A DNA stretch of 64,000 nt from Eutreptiella sp. 'Long Island Sound 2002' (Eukaryota; Euglenozoa; Euglenophyceae; Eutreptiales; Eutreptiaceae), in NCBI GenBank assembly GCA_964036045.1, contig OZ038381.1:143911596-143975595 (forward strand). The letters run 5' to 3'. Numbering within the stretch: the stretch's first letter is position 1; each line of letters starts with the position of its first letter. Position numbers and translations under genes: made by a program. Of this stretch, positions 32,776 to 42,709 are shown in pieces. The notes under the pieces were generated by a model, which was not told the origin of the DNA, ran no database searches, and saw nothing but the letters and a program-made list of their open reading frames with translations.

Positions 32776-35700
32776 GGGTCTGCCACACCTCCCACCCTAG
32801 GGCCACAAGGGCCCCCCATGCACGTCGTGACGACCACCACCCACCCGGGGGTAGTCCAGGCCGCCAACCCTGAGGACGCCACCCTCCCTCCCAAGTTGCA
32901 GTCGCACCTCGCCCATCTCCCCAGATATGCGTCCCCGACCACCAAGGCCCTCTCCCTGTCCCACCAGAGCCTGGCGTACTACCTCACCGGGGTCTTGAAC
33001 GCCTCCATAGGCTTCCAAGCACTCCACCTGACACACCCCACCACCGCCCTCCAGCCGGCCACACGCGCCGTGACCAAGGCATTGGCAGCACACGGGGGCT
33101 GGCCCACCTCCATACCCACCCGCGCCATCCGAGCGGCATGGCCCCACTATGGAGACGCCATAGGGGACGAGGTGAAAGCAGCCTATACCAGACACACCGC
33201 CCTCCTCCTTCACCGCATGACCCACAACCACTCACCGGAGCTCCGCGAGGTCACCGCCATCAGCCTCCAAGCCGCACAACGGGCCCGCAACACATGCCCG
33301 CGCTGGGTACTCCACCAGACGGGCATGCCCACCAACATGAACACGCGCCTATGGAACCACCTGCAACTTCTCCTCCCATCCCCACACCACGCCATACTCA
33401 CCAACCACACGTGCCCAGAGAAAGGGCCACTAGCGGTCCTCTGCGGGGACCTCCACCATCACCCCAAGGGCACCATCCACACCATAGACCTTGTCGGGGC
33501 CTCCATCACCGTAGTATACGTCACCCTCTCCCAAATGCGAGTCCTGCACCACAGCGGGGCACACCACACCCCCTTTCTACAGCTTCCCGAATGGCCAAAA
33601 TACCGCCTCTTCCACCAGTACCTCACGCAGACGGCACGAACAGCGGGACACACTCTACCGGGCAGCAAAGACATGCGCACAGCCTACCGAGAATTCACAA
33701 AGCAACACCCGCGACCCATCCCAGCGACACCGCCCTACGCACCCACCGGATCGAAACACGAACCCGTCCCCCCGGTAACGGGCCCAGTCCCACCACTAAC
33801 CCTGCTACTGGCCCCGAACGAAGCCAAACCCACGCAGACCACCGTCATCCACCACGGGGCAAAATGGCGCATACCGAAGCACCACATGACCGCCCGAGAC
33901 CTGCCAAAGGTCCCCCAAGATTCCCAGAGCATGCCACGCACATGTTGGGCCTGTGACCCCGAGGCACCAGCCACACCATGGCCCGTACTACACCTCATAG
34001 CACGCCACCACACCCAGCCCACAACCCACCTACCACCACAGGCCTACGCATGGATAGCCCCATGGTTCCACCGCACCGACACTAACCCCACGGTAGCATG
34101 GAACCCCGACCACGCGCCCAAATGGCTCTTCACCACTACACCCACATGCCCCCGCCCCGACCCGGCAGGGGTCGCCATCCGTTACAGCATGTACGAGCCA
34201 GGCAGAACGGGCAAGCACGAGCACCCCTACTATGCACTCCACCACTCCTGCCACACACCGGAGCACCAAACACAAACCCTCACATGCCACGACCTAAACC
34301 CCGACACAGCCTACATCCTCCACTACATCTACTCCTACCTCACACAAGGACAGCCGGAGCAGGGACTCATAGCCCTGTCCCCCCAAGCGAAGCACATCAT
34401 CTCCAAACGAATAGGGGTGTACGCCACCCCCATCCTGCAGCCCACAACACCAGTAGCCCACCTCGCCACGGGCCTTGCCATATACGCCTACCTGCCCATG
34501 AACCCATGCCGCCTCCCACAACCATCACCGGCGGACCGGCTCTTCTTCACCGACGCCTCAGGCGAATCCTCCCTCACGCCCATCACCGGGGGGGCCACCC
34601 TGCAGCTAACCCACACCGGGGGACACTACCACATGGACCACCACACGGGCCACACCACCTATGGGGCCTCTTCCCACGGGGAGCTAGGGGCCATGGCCGA
34701 CGCCATCACCGAGATCGCGGCCCACCTACCCGCCCACTCCCCGCACATCGTCCGGGTCTGGTTCGTGGTAGACGCCACTGTCGACACACACCTGCTCCTC
34801 CGCATAGCAAGGCAACCACTTCACAAAGCAACCGCGACGAGCCTCGGCACCCAGGCACTGCTACTCTGGAAAGCCCTACGCAGCCTTCCCCCCTACGTCC
34901 AGCTCCACATCGTGAAACAAGAGTCCCACAGGCACCAATACGGAAATGGTAAGGTCGACAACCAGGCAGTACACCAGCGCACAACACACCTACCAGCCCT
35001 CCAGATCCCAGACCTCGGCCGCAACCACACACACCTCCAACACGTGCCCCCTGTACCCGAGCCCCATCAGACCCCGGACTGGGTACCAGAGGACGCCCCC
35101 TATTCCTCCCACGACAGAGCGTACCACTACCCCAACCCCATCCAACATCTCGCCCGCGTGCTCGGCGACGCAGACAGCCGGGCGCACATCCAGGAGCTCC
35201 AGGACAAACTGCAAGTCCCCCTCTACCACTCAGCGCTCCGCCCAGCAAACGTCCCAGCCCACCTCCAGAAACGACGCATCCAGCTCCTCAGGCAGCAGCT
35301 GCCACTCCTCACCAGGGTCGCTAGATGGCTCGCCCGCAAGCACATCCACGTCCCTGACGAACACACCCGCTGCCCATGCGACCACACCACCCCGGAGGAC
35401 TGGGAACACTTCAAGAAATGCCCCCCCCATACAGACAGGGACACCCTAGTGGGCTGGTCCCGGGCGGAAACCCTGCGACAACACGAAGGATGGCCAACCC
35501 ACAGCCACGCACACCAGGCCACCGAACACCTCTTCCGGGACCCCCTGATCAAAGAAGCCACCATGAGAGGGGCAGTGACACAGGCCCTGCACCGACACCT
35601 CACCAAAGACACGGAAAGCCCCATGGAGGCAGCAGCACACCTCCAGCTAGAAGCGGTCCGCAGAGCAGCGGCCCAAATGGTACACCGCAAACACCTCCTG

Positions 35701-35796
35701 CTAACACACGCGGAACAACTCACCGACCCCGCCGCCAGGGAACACATGCAGCGTCTCATCCATTACCATGCCGTGCATGACCCAGACGTCCACTAA
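32776..35796 (+). CDS. LINE first frame, RT thumb, RNase H and zinc knuckle part
   Basis: It continues in frame beyond the TAG. The first 600 codons are the RT thumb and a helical linker. A block around 33945-34170 has cysteines and histidines (CWACDPEAP...) of unknown role. RNase H is supported by LFFTDASGES (near 34535), SHGELGAMADAI (near 34672), WFVVDATVDTHLLL (near 34760) and HRHQYGNGKVDNQAV (near 34930), giving D-E-D and a GN.xxD end. The C-terminal knuckle is CPCDHTTPEDWEHFKKCP (35371-35424), typical of LINEs. The frame ends at TAA 35794-35796. Its last 29 bp overlap the second reading frame, in the +1 phase. Confidence 0.85.
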   Translation, partial: GSATPPTLGPQGPPMHVVTTTTHPGVVQAANPEDATLPPKLQSHLAHLPRYASPTTKALSLSHQSLAYYLTGVLNASIGFQALHLTHPTTALQPATRAVTKALAAHGGWPTSIPTRAIRAAWPHYGDAIGDEVKAAYTRHTALLLHRMTHNHSPELREVTAISLQAAQRARNTCPRWVLHQTGMPTNMNTRLWNHLQLLLPSPHHAILTNHTCPEKGPLAVLCGDLHHHPKGTIHTIDLVGASITVVYVTLSQMRVLHHSGAHHTPFLQLPEWPKYRLFHQYLTQTARTAGHTLPGSKDMRTAYREFTKQHPRPIPATPPYAPTGSKHEPVPPVTGPVPPLTLLLAPNEAKPTQTTVIHHGAKWRIPKHHMTARDLPKVPQDSQSMPRTCWACDPEAPATPWPVLHLIARHHTQPTTHLPPQAYAWIAPWFHRTDTNPTVAWNPDHAPKWLFTTTPTCPRPDPAGVAIRYSMYEPGRTGKHEHPYYALHHSCHTPEHQTQTLTCHDLNPDTAYILHYIYSYLTQGQPEQGLIALSPQAKHIISKRIGVYATPILQPTTPVAHLATGLAIYAYLPMNPCRLPQPSPADRLFFTDASGESSLTPITGGATLQLTHTGGHYHMDHHTGHTTYGASSHGELGAMADAITEIAAHLPAHSPHIVRVWFVVDATVDTHLLLRIARQPLHKATATSLGTQALLLWKALRSLPPYVQLHIVKQESHRHQYGNGKVDNQAVHQRTTHLPALQIPDLGRNHTHLQHVPPVPEPHQTPDWVPEDAPYSSHDRAYHYPNPIQHLARVLGDADSRAHIQELQDKLQVPLYHSALRPANVPAHLQKRRIQLLRQQLPLLTRVARWLARKHIHVPDEHTRCPCDHTTPEDWEHFKKCPPHTDRDTLVGWSRAETLRQHEGWPTHSHAHQATEHLFRDPLIKEATMRGAVTQALHRHLTKDTESPMEAAAHLQLEAVRRAAAQMVHRKHLLLTHAEQLTDPAAREHMQRLIHYHAVHDPDVH

Positions 35797-38700
35797 CCCG
35801 CTCCACGCCCCGCACGCGCCCCCCGTCTCCATCCACAGGTCTCCAAGGCACCACCACAGCGCCCCGAGACCCGTCTCGCACCCAAGAAGCCACCCGGCAC
35901 CGCCCAGTCCGGCGGAGCCCAGCCAGGGCCAACCGTACATCGACGTAGACACGCAAGACCCCGGCAGCCCATCCAGCCCACCCCCCCCGGACCCGGAGCA
36001 CCCCCCCCTCACACCGGCCACCATCCGCGACCCTGACCTCCTCCGAGCGACCCTCCAAGACAGGGCCCCGGCCACCCCCCTAGGCTGGTACCGCCTACAA
36101 GAGGACTGGACCAAGCTCACCGTCAAAGCCCTCCGGGACCTGACCACCCCAGGCAGCGGCCTCCACGAGACCATAGTGGACCTCGTGCTCTGGCGAGCCC
36201 GCAAACACACCCGGGGCCAGCCCATCCGGATCCCCCCCATCGAGTGGGGCCAGGCCCTGACGCACGACACCGGCAGCAACGTCACGCGTCGAGGGACCGT
36301 ACGCCTACGGCGGGCCCAAGCAGAGACGGACCACCCAGCGGACCCGAACCACCCGGAGCAGTGGGAACAGGCCACCGCGCCCAACCGCGACACCGCCCTC
36401 CGCGCCGCCGGCCTCCGCACCCCGGACGACGACCTCCCCCCCCCACCTACAGACAGTGGCCAGCCCCCACCGGAGGTCTGGGTTACAGTCCTCGAGCGCG
36501 GCCACTACTACGTGATAGCCGCTACGGCTACGTCCCCCGGCCAGCAATGGATCATCCAGGGGACAGACACCATGTACGCCCCGGAAACCGCCCCACCGGG
36601 GGCAGTGGGGGACCCCACCACCCAGCACAGGATCCTCAGGGGTGTCCTCCAGCCAGGGGACAAGCCCCCAGCCCGCGCCCTGGCCCAAATCACCTCAGGG
36701 AAGGCGGGCTACCACCTGGGATTGGCCATGCTCTGCCTAACCCACTGGATCCAGCGCCACTGGCCACCCACGGGGACCGTGCCCTGGGTTTGGGCCATCC
36801 CCACCGCCCACACACAAGTCGAGGCAGGCCCGGACACACGACCAAACCCCCCCCCAGGACCGCAACAGTCCCTCACCTGCGGGTACCACGCCATCCACAG
36901 GGTCCTCAACCGCGCGGGTCTTAGCCCAAAGCTAGCATGCCCCCTTCCCACCACTGACCAAGAGGTCCACCAGATACGAAAGCTCGTCTGCCAAATCCTT
37001 GCCGCGGCAGCAGAAGACGGCAAGCTTCTCCTCCAAACCGCCCGGCCTACAACTGCCCACGCAAGCGCGCGGCAAACGAACACATACACCGGCACCCCAC
37101 ACCCCCCCGCACAATCCCCGCCCATGCCCCCCCCCTCTCGCTGCCCAACCGGAGACCCACACACGCCCACCAACGCGCGCAGCCCCGGGCCCCGCGACAC
37201 GGGCCTCCCCCACCCACCCGAACACCAGCACACGCCCGCCACACACCCGCCCGCCGGCCACCCTTCACCGCCCCCCACACTCGACAACCCACACACACCC
37301 GCCAAGGGGAGCCCCGCGCCCCGCGGCACGCCCACCCCACCCAGTGGCCCGCCCACGCCCCCCAAACACACCCCAGAGGACCCAGGCCCATCCCCCCCGG
37401 CCCCTGAATGCAGCCCACGCGAACTGTTCCCCCCCGCGGACACCAACCCACACGACCTCGCACATTGCAGGACCCGGGCCCAGCCGAGCCCAGAGCGAGA
37501 AGGCCGCAGCCCCGCGCCTCCCTCCCCCGCCGCTGCCGACCAGATCGGCCCGCCGGGCCGCCAGGTCACGACCGGGCCCCCCCAGCCGCCCGCCCCCAAC
37601 CTACAACCCGGGGACATGCCCTCCATCCTCCCCGCCGTGGCCGCAGCAGAAGCCGCCGCCCGCAAGCCCGCCCGCATCACAGCCCAACCCGCGTCCACCA
37701 CCTCCTCCTCGTCCTCAGCCTCCTCCACCTCCTCCACCTCATCCTCCGACCCCCCCCTCCCCGCCAAACTCATCCTCAAGGCCACGGCGAAAGCCAAAGC
37801 CGCGGCCGCACGCACCGGCCCCCCAACCCCCACACAGGCGACTCAGGCACCCCGGCAACCCACCGGGACGACCCCCGACCCGACATCGACGCCCTCACAC
37901 CTCCGGACAGAGGTACTCCTCAACCTGGAACCGGACCCCAACCCCAAACCCGACCCCAAACCAAAACCGGACCCAAACCCCAAACCCAACCCCAAACCCA
38001 AGCCGGCGCCCACGCGAGCACACACAACACCGCATACGCAACGACACAAAACAACCCGACACTACCCCCGCCCGGGCCCTCGCCCAAGCCAGGACCCCCC
38101 GCCCACCGCAACCCGCCCCCCCCTCCCGCCGGCACCCACCACCACCGCGGAGACGGCCACCCAGCACGACCCCGTCCAGACCCTCGTCCACATCCCCGTC
38201 ACCAAGCGCCCCGTCATCCATCCCCCACAAACCACCACCACCGCCGGCCAAACCGACCCAGGGACGTGGGACCCCTCAACCATCGTCACCGTCAAGCCCG
38301 GCCCCAAACCCTTCCCCCATGCCCACCACATAGTGCAGCCCCGGGGACTGCCCACGATGGCCAACCCCCCACCCCCAGTAGGGGGACCGGAAAACCCACA
38401 AGGACTCCATGGGCCATACCCACAACACCAACCCCACCACTACACACACCACCACCACCAGCGGCCCCACCACCACCACTACCAACACCACCCCCACCAC
38501 TACCACTGCCCACCGCCCTACCCCACCGGGCCACAACCCCCCGTACACGAACAGCACCAGCGGACGGGATGGCAGCCACCGACCGCCCCACCCCCATACC
38601 CACCCCCCCCGTACCAGCCACCACCCCCGTACCAGCCGTACCCCCGCGGCCACCATCCCATGGCCGAAGGGGCCCCATGGACAACGGGGGACCTCCCCCC

Positions 38701-39833
38701 CCAGGCGGCACCGCGCGGGGCCCCGTACCCCCCGGGCCACCATCTGATGGCCGAAGGGGCCCCAAGGACGACGGGGGACCTCCCCCCCCAAGCGGCACCG
38801 CGCGAGGCCCCCCAGAGGCCGCCGACGCTTCCGGACTGGCCCGACTCGAGCGACGGGGGCCGGTCCCGCAAACGGCGGCGCCTCCGCTCCCCCCCCGCAC
38901 GACACACTCGCCCACGGCGCCCACACTCCCACCGCGCCTCAACCACCCACTCGCGCCGCTCCCACTCCCCCAGATACCACCACGACCCCCAGGGACCCCG
39001 CTCCTGTCGCTCCCGCTCCCCCGGGCGCCACCACGAGCGCCACCGCCGCCCCATGTCCCCCTCCCCCTTCCCCCACCGGCCACCCAGCCCCCGCCACCAC
39101 CACTCCCGCTCCCCCCGCCGCCCCACGTCCACCTCCCCCTCCCCCCACACACCCCGCCGGGCTCCCCGTTCCCCCCGCCACCCGTACCCATCCACCACCC
39201 CCAGCCCCCGCCACCACCACTCCCGCTCCCCCGGACGCCACCGAGCGCGCCACCGCCGCCCCATGTCCACCTCCCCCTCCCGCTCCCCCCTCCGCCCGTA
39301 CCCGTCCTCCACCCCCAGCCCCCGCCGCCGCCGCTCCCGCTCCCCCAGGCACCGCCACCCCCGCCACCATCGCAGGTCCACGTCTTCCCCCCGCCGCTCC
39401 AGGACCCCGGACACAGACCCCTCCCCCCCCCGCCTGGTGGTCTCCCCCCGCTCTGCAGGAGCTCCGCCGCTGGGTGAAATGGGCCGGGGGAGCGGGAAGG
39501 CACGAAGGGGTGCACATGGTGCATACCTTCGAGGAGGTGCGCACCCGCACCCCCGCAAACCTCAACGAGGCCGCCCCGGAGGCCATCATGCCGCAAGCGG
39601 CATGGGAGGCCCTCCTCCGCGATGCGGTCCAGGGCCTCCGCCCCCCCTACACCCCCCAAGCCCTCCGCCGGTGGCTCCAGGCCACCCACCCCCAAGCCTG
39701 GGCCACCGGCGCCCCCTCCCCACCCCGCCCCTCCCGCCACAACCACACCAGGAAGGGGCAGGACAAGGACAAGGGAAGGGCAAGGGGCACCAAGGAGCAC
39801 ACAGACAAGAGGGCATGGAAGGGCCCCAAGTGA
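35768..39833 (+). CDS. LINE second reading frame: putative Ulp1-like cysteine protease with RS-rich tail
   Basis: It starts at ATG 35768, overlapping the end of the first frame. Residues 240-390 suggest a C48/Ulp1-type protease: GHYYVIAATA with H246, an Asp at 267 in GTDTMY, then PQQSLTCGYHAIH with Q366 and C371. The spacing between Asp and Gln is longer than in cellular Ulp1, so this assignment is moderate. A low-complexity region follows with NPKPDPKPKP-type repeats (37920-38010) and two copies of a GHHxMAEGAPxTTGDLPPQAAPR unit (38640-38800). An Arg/Ser/Pro/His-rich RS domain spans 38855-39420. At a C-run (39422-39431) the frame likely shifts by one: the +1 phase gives a balanced sequence (LQELRRWVKW, AWEALLRDAVQGL) ending at TGA 39831. 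Known Utopia-type LINEs carry Ulp proteases, which supports the idea. Confidence 0.65.
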
Positions 39834-40347
39834 GGGCAGCCACACGCAGGGACAGGGCGCCGGCAGCGACACCACATGGGGGCAGGAAACCACCCAAGAA
39901 CCAGGACGGGGCGGGAACGGGGACCAAGACACGGAGGACAAGAGCACCACGGCGGGCACCACGACCCACACCCAGGAAGGGCACACCACAACGGGGAGAC
40001 CAGCGCCGCCCCAGCCCCACCAAACACCCCAACACACACCACCGAAGCAAACATCGGACGCCATACGGGACACACCAGCGCACGCCCACCGGCCACCGGA
40101 AACCACACGGAGAACGGAGGGCACACCTACACGGGGAGTACGGGCCACACCCACAGAGGAAGCCGCAGGGAACGCCGCCGCACGGCGCACCACCACGCCC
40201 TCACCACCAGGCGACGACCCCAACCAGGCACCGGAAGAGGACGAAACCACGGCCGCGGCACCCACGGCTACGGACCCCCAGAGGACACGGGACCAAGGCA
40301 CAGGCCCCCAGGGAGGGCAACCCCACGGACCGTCACGCGACCACACC
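39834..40347 (+). other. GC-rich LINE 3' sequence
   Basis: Between the likely end of the second frame and the captured gene fragment. It is GC-rich and repetitive in composition (ACCACG, GGGCAC words). Open phases exist but look like composition artefacts. No feature recognised. Confidence 0.5.
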
Positions 40348-41032
40348 ATGGGCTATAAGGGCCGGGCTGCGTTACCGTCGCGGTTTGACGCAGAGTACTG
40401 CTATGCACTTGGATTGACGGCCGGGGGCTTGATCTCAGCTGGCCTCAGGTCCGTGAGGGCGTCCGTCACCAACCTGTTGCGTCCAGTGGAGGAATGGCAC
40501 TGCGGCGGCACGCCGATCCCGTCCATGATGAATTTCGAGCGCCGCAAGGGGAAGTGAAAGGCTGTGATCGATCGCGAAGGCCTTGGTGCTGCTGGACGGT
40601 GCCCCCTTCAAGGCCATCTCCGAGCGCCGTGACGACTGGAAGAGCCAAGATTACTACCGGTGCCCCGGACCCCTGCAGTTCAGCACCGGAGATATGGACA
40701 CCCCCCTGACCCTGAAGCATGAGCTCATCCCCCGGCGGCACCGACCCGGACCCTCATGTCCCTGCCAGCGCAGCCAAGCTGCAGTGCAAGCCTTTCGCCA
40801 CTCAAACAGCGTTCGGAAGCCACCTCCACCGTCCGACTCCTGATTTCTGTTTGTCTGCCTTGGAGAAGGAACGTCTTCCTACACCCCGAGTACGCCTGCC
40901 TGTCAGCGGGGCCCGGTGAAGATTGAGTCCATGGGTGAGAGTCAGCGTGCACGCCCCAAGGACACCGTGATCATTCAGCAGAACTTCCCGAAGACCTACC
41001 CGACCCACACAGGCCAGGCTGACCTCCACTGA
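40348..41032 (+). pseudogene. Captured C-terminal fragment of PPi-dependent phosphofructokinase (PFP)
   Basis: PFP phosphorylates fructose 6-phosphate reversibly using pyrophosphate in cytosolic glycolysis. Three pieces in different phases read as its C-terminal region. 40348-40556 has GYKGRAALPSRFDAEYCYAL, then NLLRPVEEW, CGGTPIPSMM and ERRKGK. 40575-40735 has ALVLLDGAPFK, RRDDWKSQDYY and PGPLQF. 40850-41032 has LSALEKERL, GPVKIESMGES and IIQQNFPKTYP, ending at TGA 41030. These follow the order of long protist-type PFP proteins. At least three frameshifts break it. No intron is evident, so it resembles a retro-copied mRNA end. Base composition is less C-rich and more even than the surrounding LINE, supporting capture from a host gene. 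Confidence 0.75.
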
Positions 41033-42691
41033 CCCACCGCAGCACCACGCGAGACCACGGCACACCGCACCACAGCGCGCCACAGAGCAACGCACCACAG
41101 CACGACGCGACGCGACGCGGCACAGAGCGGCACAGCACGACACAACTGACCCTAACCTGAGGGACTAACCGAAGCCAGCCACCGCACACCCAGGAAGGCG
41201 CCGCGCCACCACGCCACACACCAGCACCGCAAGCCACACACGGGGCCACAACGCGCCAGGCGACAACGGTGACGGACCACCCAGAAGAATACAGCCGGCA
41301 CCGCAGAGGGGTAAGGACACGAACAGCCCCAGCCCCCTAACCCAAAACCACAAGCAGCCGCCTGGCGCAGCCGCCCAGCCGGCAGAGCCAGGACCTAACC
41401 CAGCAAGAAAGGGCGCCGAGCCCACCGTGTACAAAGCCCACCCGACCCATGGGGCCGGAACGTGACCACACAGAACGCAACTGAAGACAGCAGCCCGGAA
41501 GACAACACTGAATGCAGGCCAGTGCGTGCGCCAGCCCAGGGCAGGCAGAGGGAGGAACAGGCAAGCCCCCCCCCCCCAAAAAAAAAAAAAGGGAGGGGGG
41601 GAGGGGAAAAGGCACGAAAACAGCCCACAGCCGCCAAACCGCCCGCCAACACTACCACAGGCGGCCAAGCCCCCCCCCAGAAGGCAACGAAAAAAAAAAA
41701 AAAGGACCCCCACAGAGGCACAGGGGGACCACCCACCCAAAACCGGCAACACCAAGCCAGTAACAGCGGACCACGGGGAAAAGGGACACGGAAAATAGAA
41801 AAAAAAAAAACAGAGAGCCACCAGCCCAGCCCGAAAGAAAGGGGATGGAGGGACAGGGACCAGAAAGCCAAAAAAAAAAAAAAGAAAAGAAAAAACCAAA
41901 GCGAAAAAAAAAAAAAACACACCCCGACAACCCAGCCAAGAAGGGCTGGGCGCAGGCGAGACCCAGGCCCAGCACACACGCCCACACCGCGCGCCGGAAC
42001 CGGAAAGGGCGGGGGGCAAGCGGGGCGCCCACGAAACCACACACGTCCCAAAAGCAGGCCAAAACTGAAGCCCAACCACGAACACCACAAACAGCCGACA
42101 CTAGAGGGACAACACCACAAACCGTGCCCAAACACACCCACCCAAGACCCCAGCCAGGACTGGCGGGGTAAACAAAACCCGCACCCAACCGCAAACCGGA
42201 CCCAAACACAAACGCCACACGACAGTAGGAAACCCAGTGCCCACAGCCCGGGCACTGAGGCAGCCCGTGCCATGCAGGTGACCCGGCCGAACGAGATCCG
42301 GAGACCGGGGGTAAGGCTGCATCCTAAGGCCTGCGCTGCTTTGGGACTCGAGGCGGAGCGTGCGACACCCAAGCCCCTCGGAACCCTAGTACCAAGAACG
42401 TGCATGCACGCCTTGGGAACGGGATACGCCAGGAAGTCCGGTGAACCCCTAGGGTTCCGCCCAAAGGAGGGGACGTGCGCAAGCACGGGGGCACACCCTC
42501 CCGGCGAGACAAGCATGTCACGCTGGCGGCGATCAGCCCTCCCGGCGTAGCCCGGGGCCGCTTTGTTGGGGGCCAACAGTCAGGTCTAGCGGGAAGTAAG
42601 CCGCCTCCCCTCTTCACGCGCGAAGCCTCTTCCTGTTCGTCACAGGGGCGACGCCAGGGGGAACCATGGGGCGCCTCTCCACGACCGAGTG
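41033..42691 (+). other. LINE 3' untranslated region
   Basis: No gene. It contains a GCACGAC/CACAGC-rich stretch (41040-41150), several A-runs of 10-14 in 41575-41930 set in an A/C/G background, one copy of the leader hairpin motif (near 42155-42170), and a more complex GC-rich end (42250-42690). The terminal 90 bp share ACAGGGGCGACGCCAGGGGGAA-like words with the LINE 3' fragment near 52365, so the two belong to related LINE families. Confidence 0.6.
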
Positions 42692-42709
42692 CACCTACCT
42701 ACCTACCTT
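42692..42709 (+). repeat. Tandem CCTA tail at the LINE 3' end
   Basis: CACCTACCTACCTACCTT lies directly before the duplicated target. Short tandem tails of this kind replace poly(A) in several LINE clades and mark the 3' junction. A TTAC-type tail at 52467-52485 marks a related element. Confidence 0.85.

Larger units (their letters stand above)
18716..42709 (+). mobile_element. Giant non-LTR retrotransposon (LINE), about 24 kb
   Basis: The 23,994-bp insert lies between two 1,039-bp copies of its target. LINE identity rests on an AP-type endonuclease, an RT with FADD, RNase H, a C-terminal CCHC-type finger and a short tandem 3' tail (CCTA units, 42692-42709), with no LTRs. A 7.7-kb leader, two overlapping reading frames (26404-35796 and 35768-39833) and a 2.9-kb 3' region make it several-fold longer than typical LINEs (about 4-8 kb). 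The plus strand is strikingly C-rich. Two stops in the first frame and a likely frameshift in the second suggest an inactive copy, although sequencing errors in homopolymers cannot be excluded. Confidence 0.88.

Noticed and set aside
40348-40556. Host PFP gene present at this locus
   Set aside because: Only the C-terminal part is present, with several frameshifts, and it lies inside the LINE between the second frame and the 3' tail.
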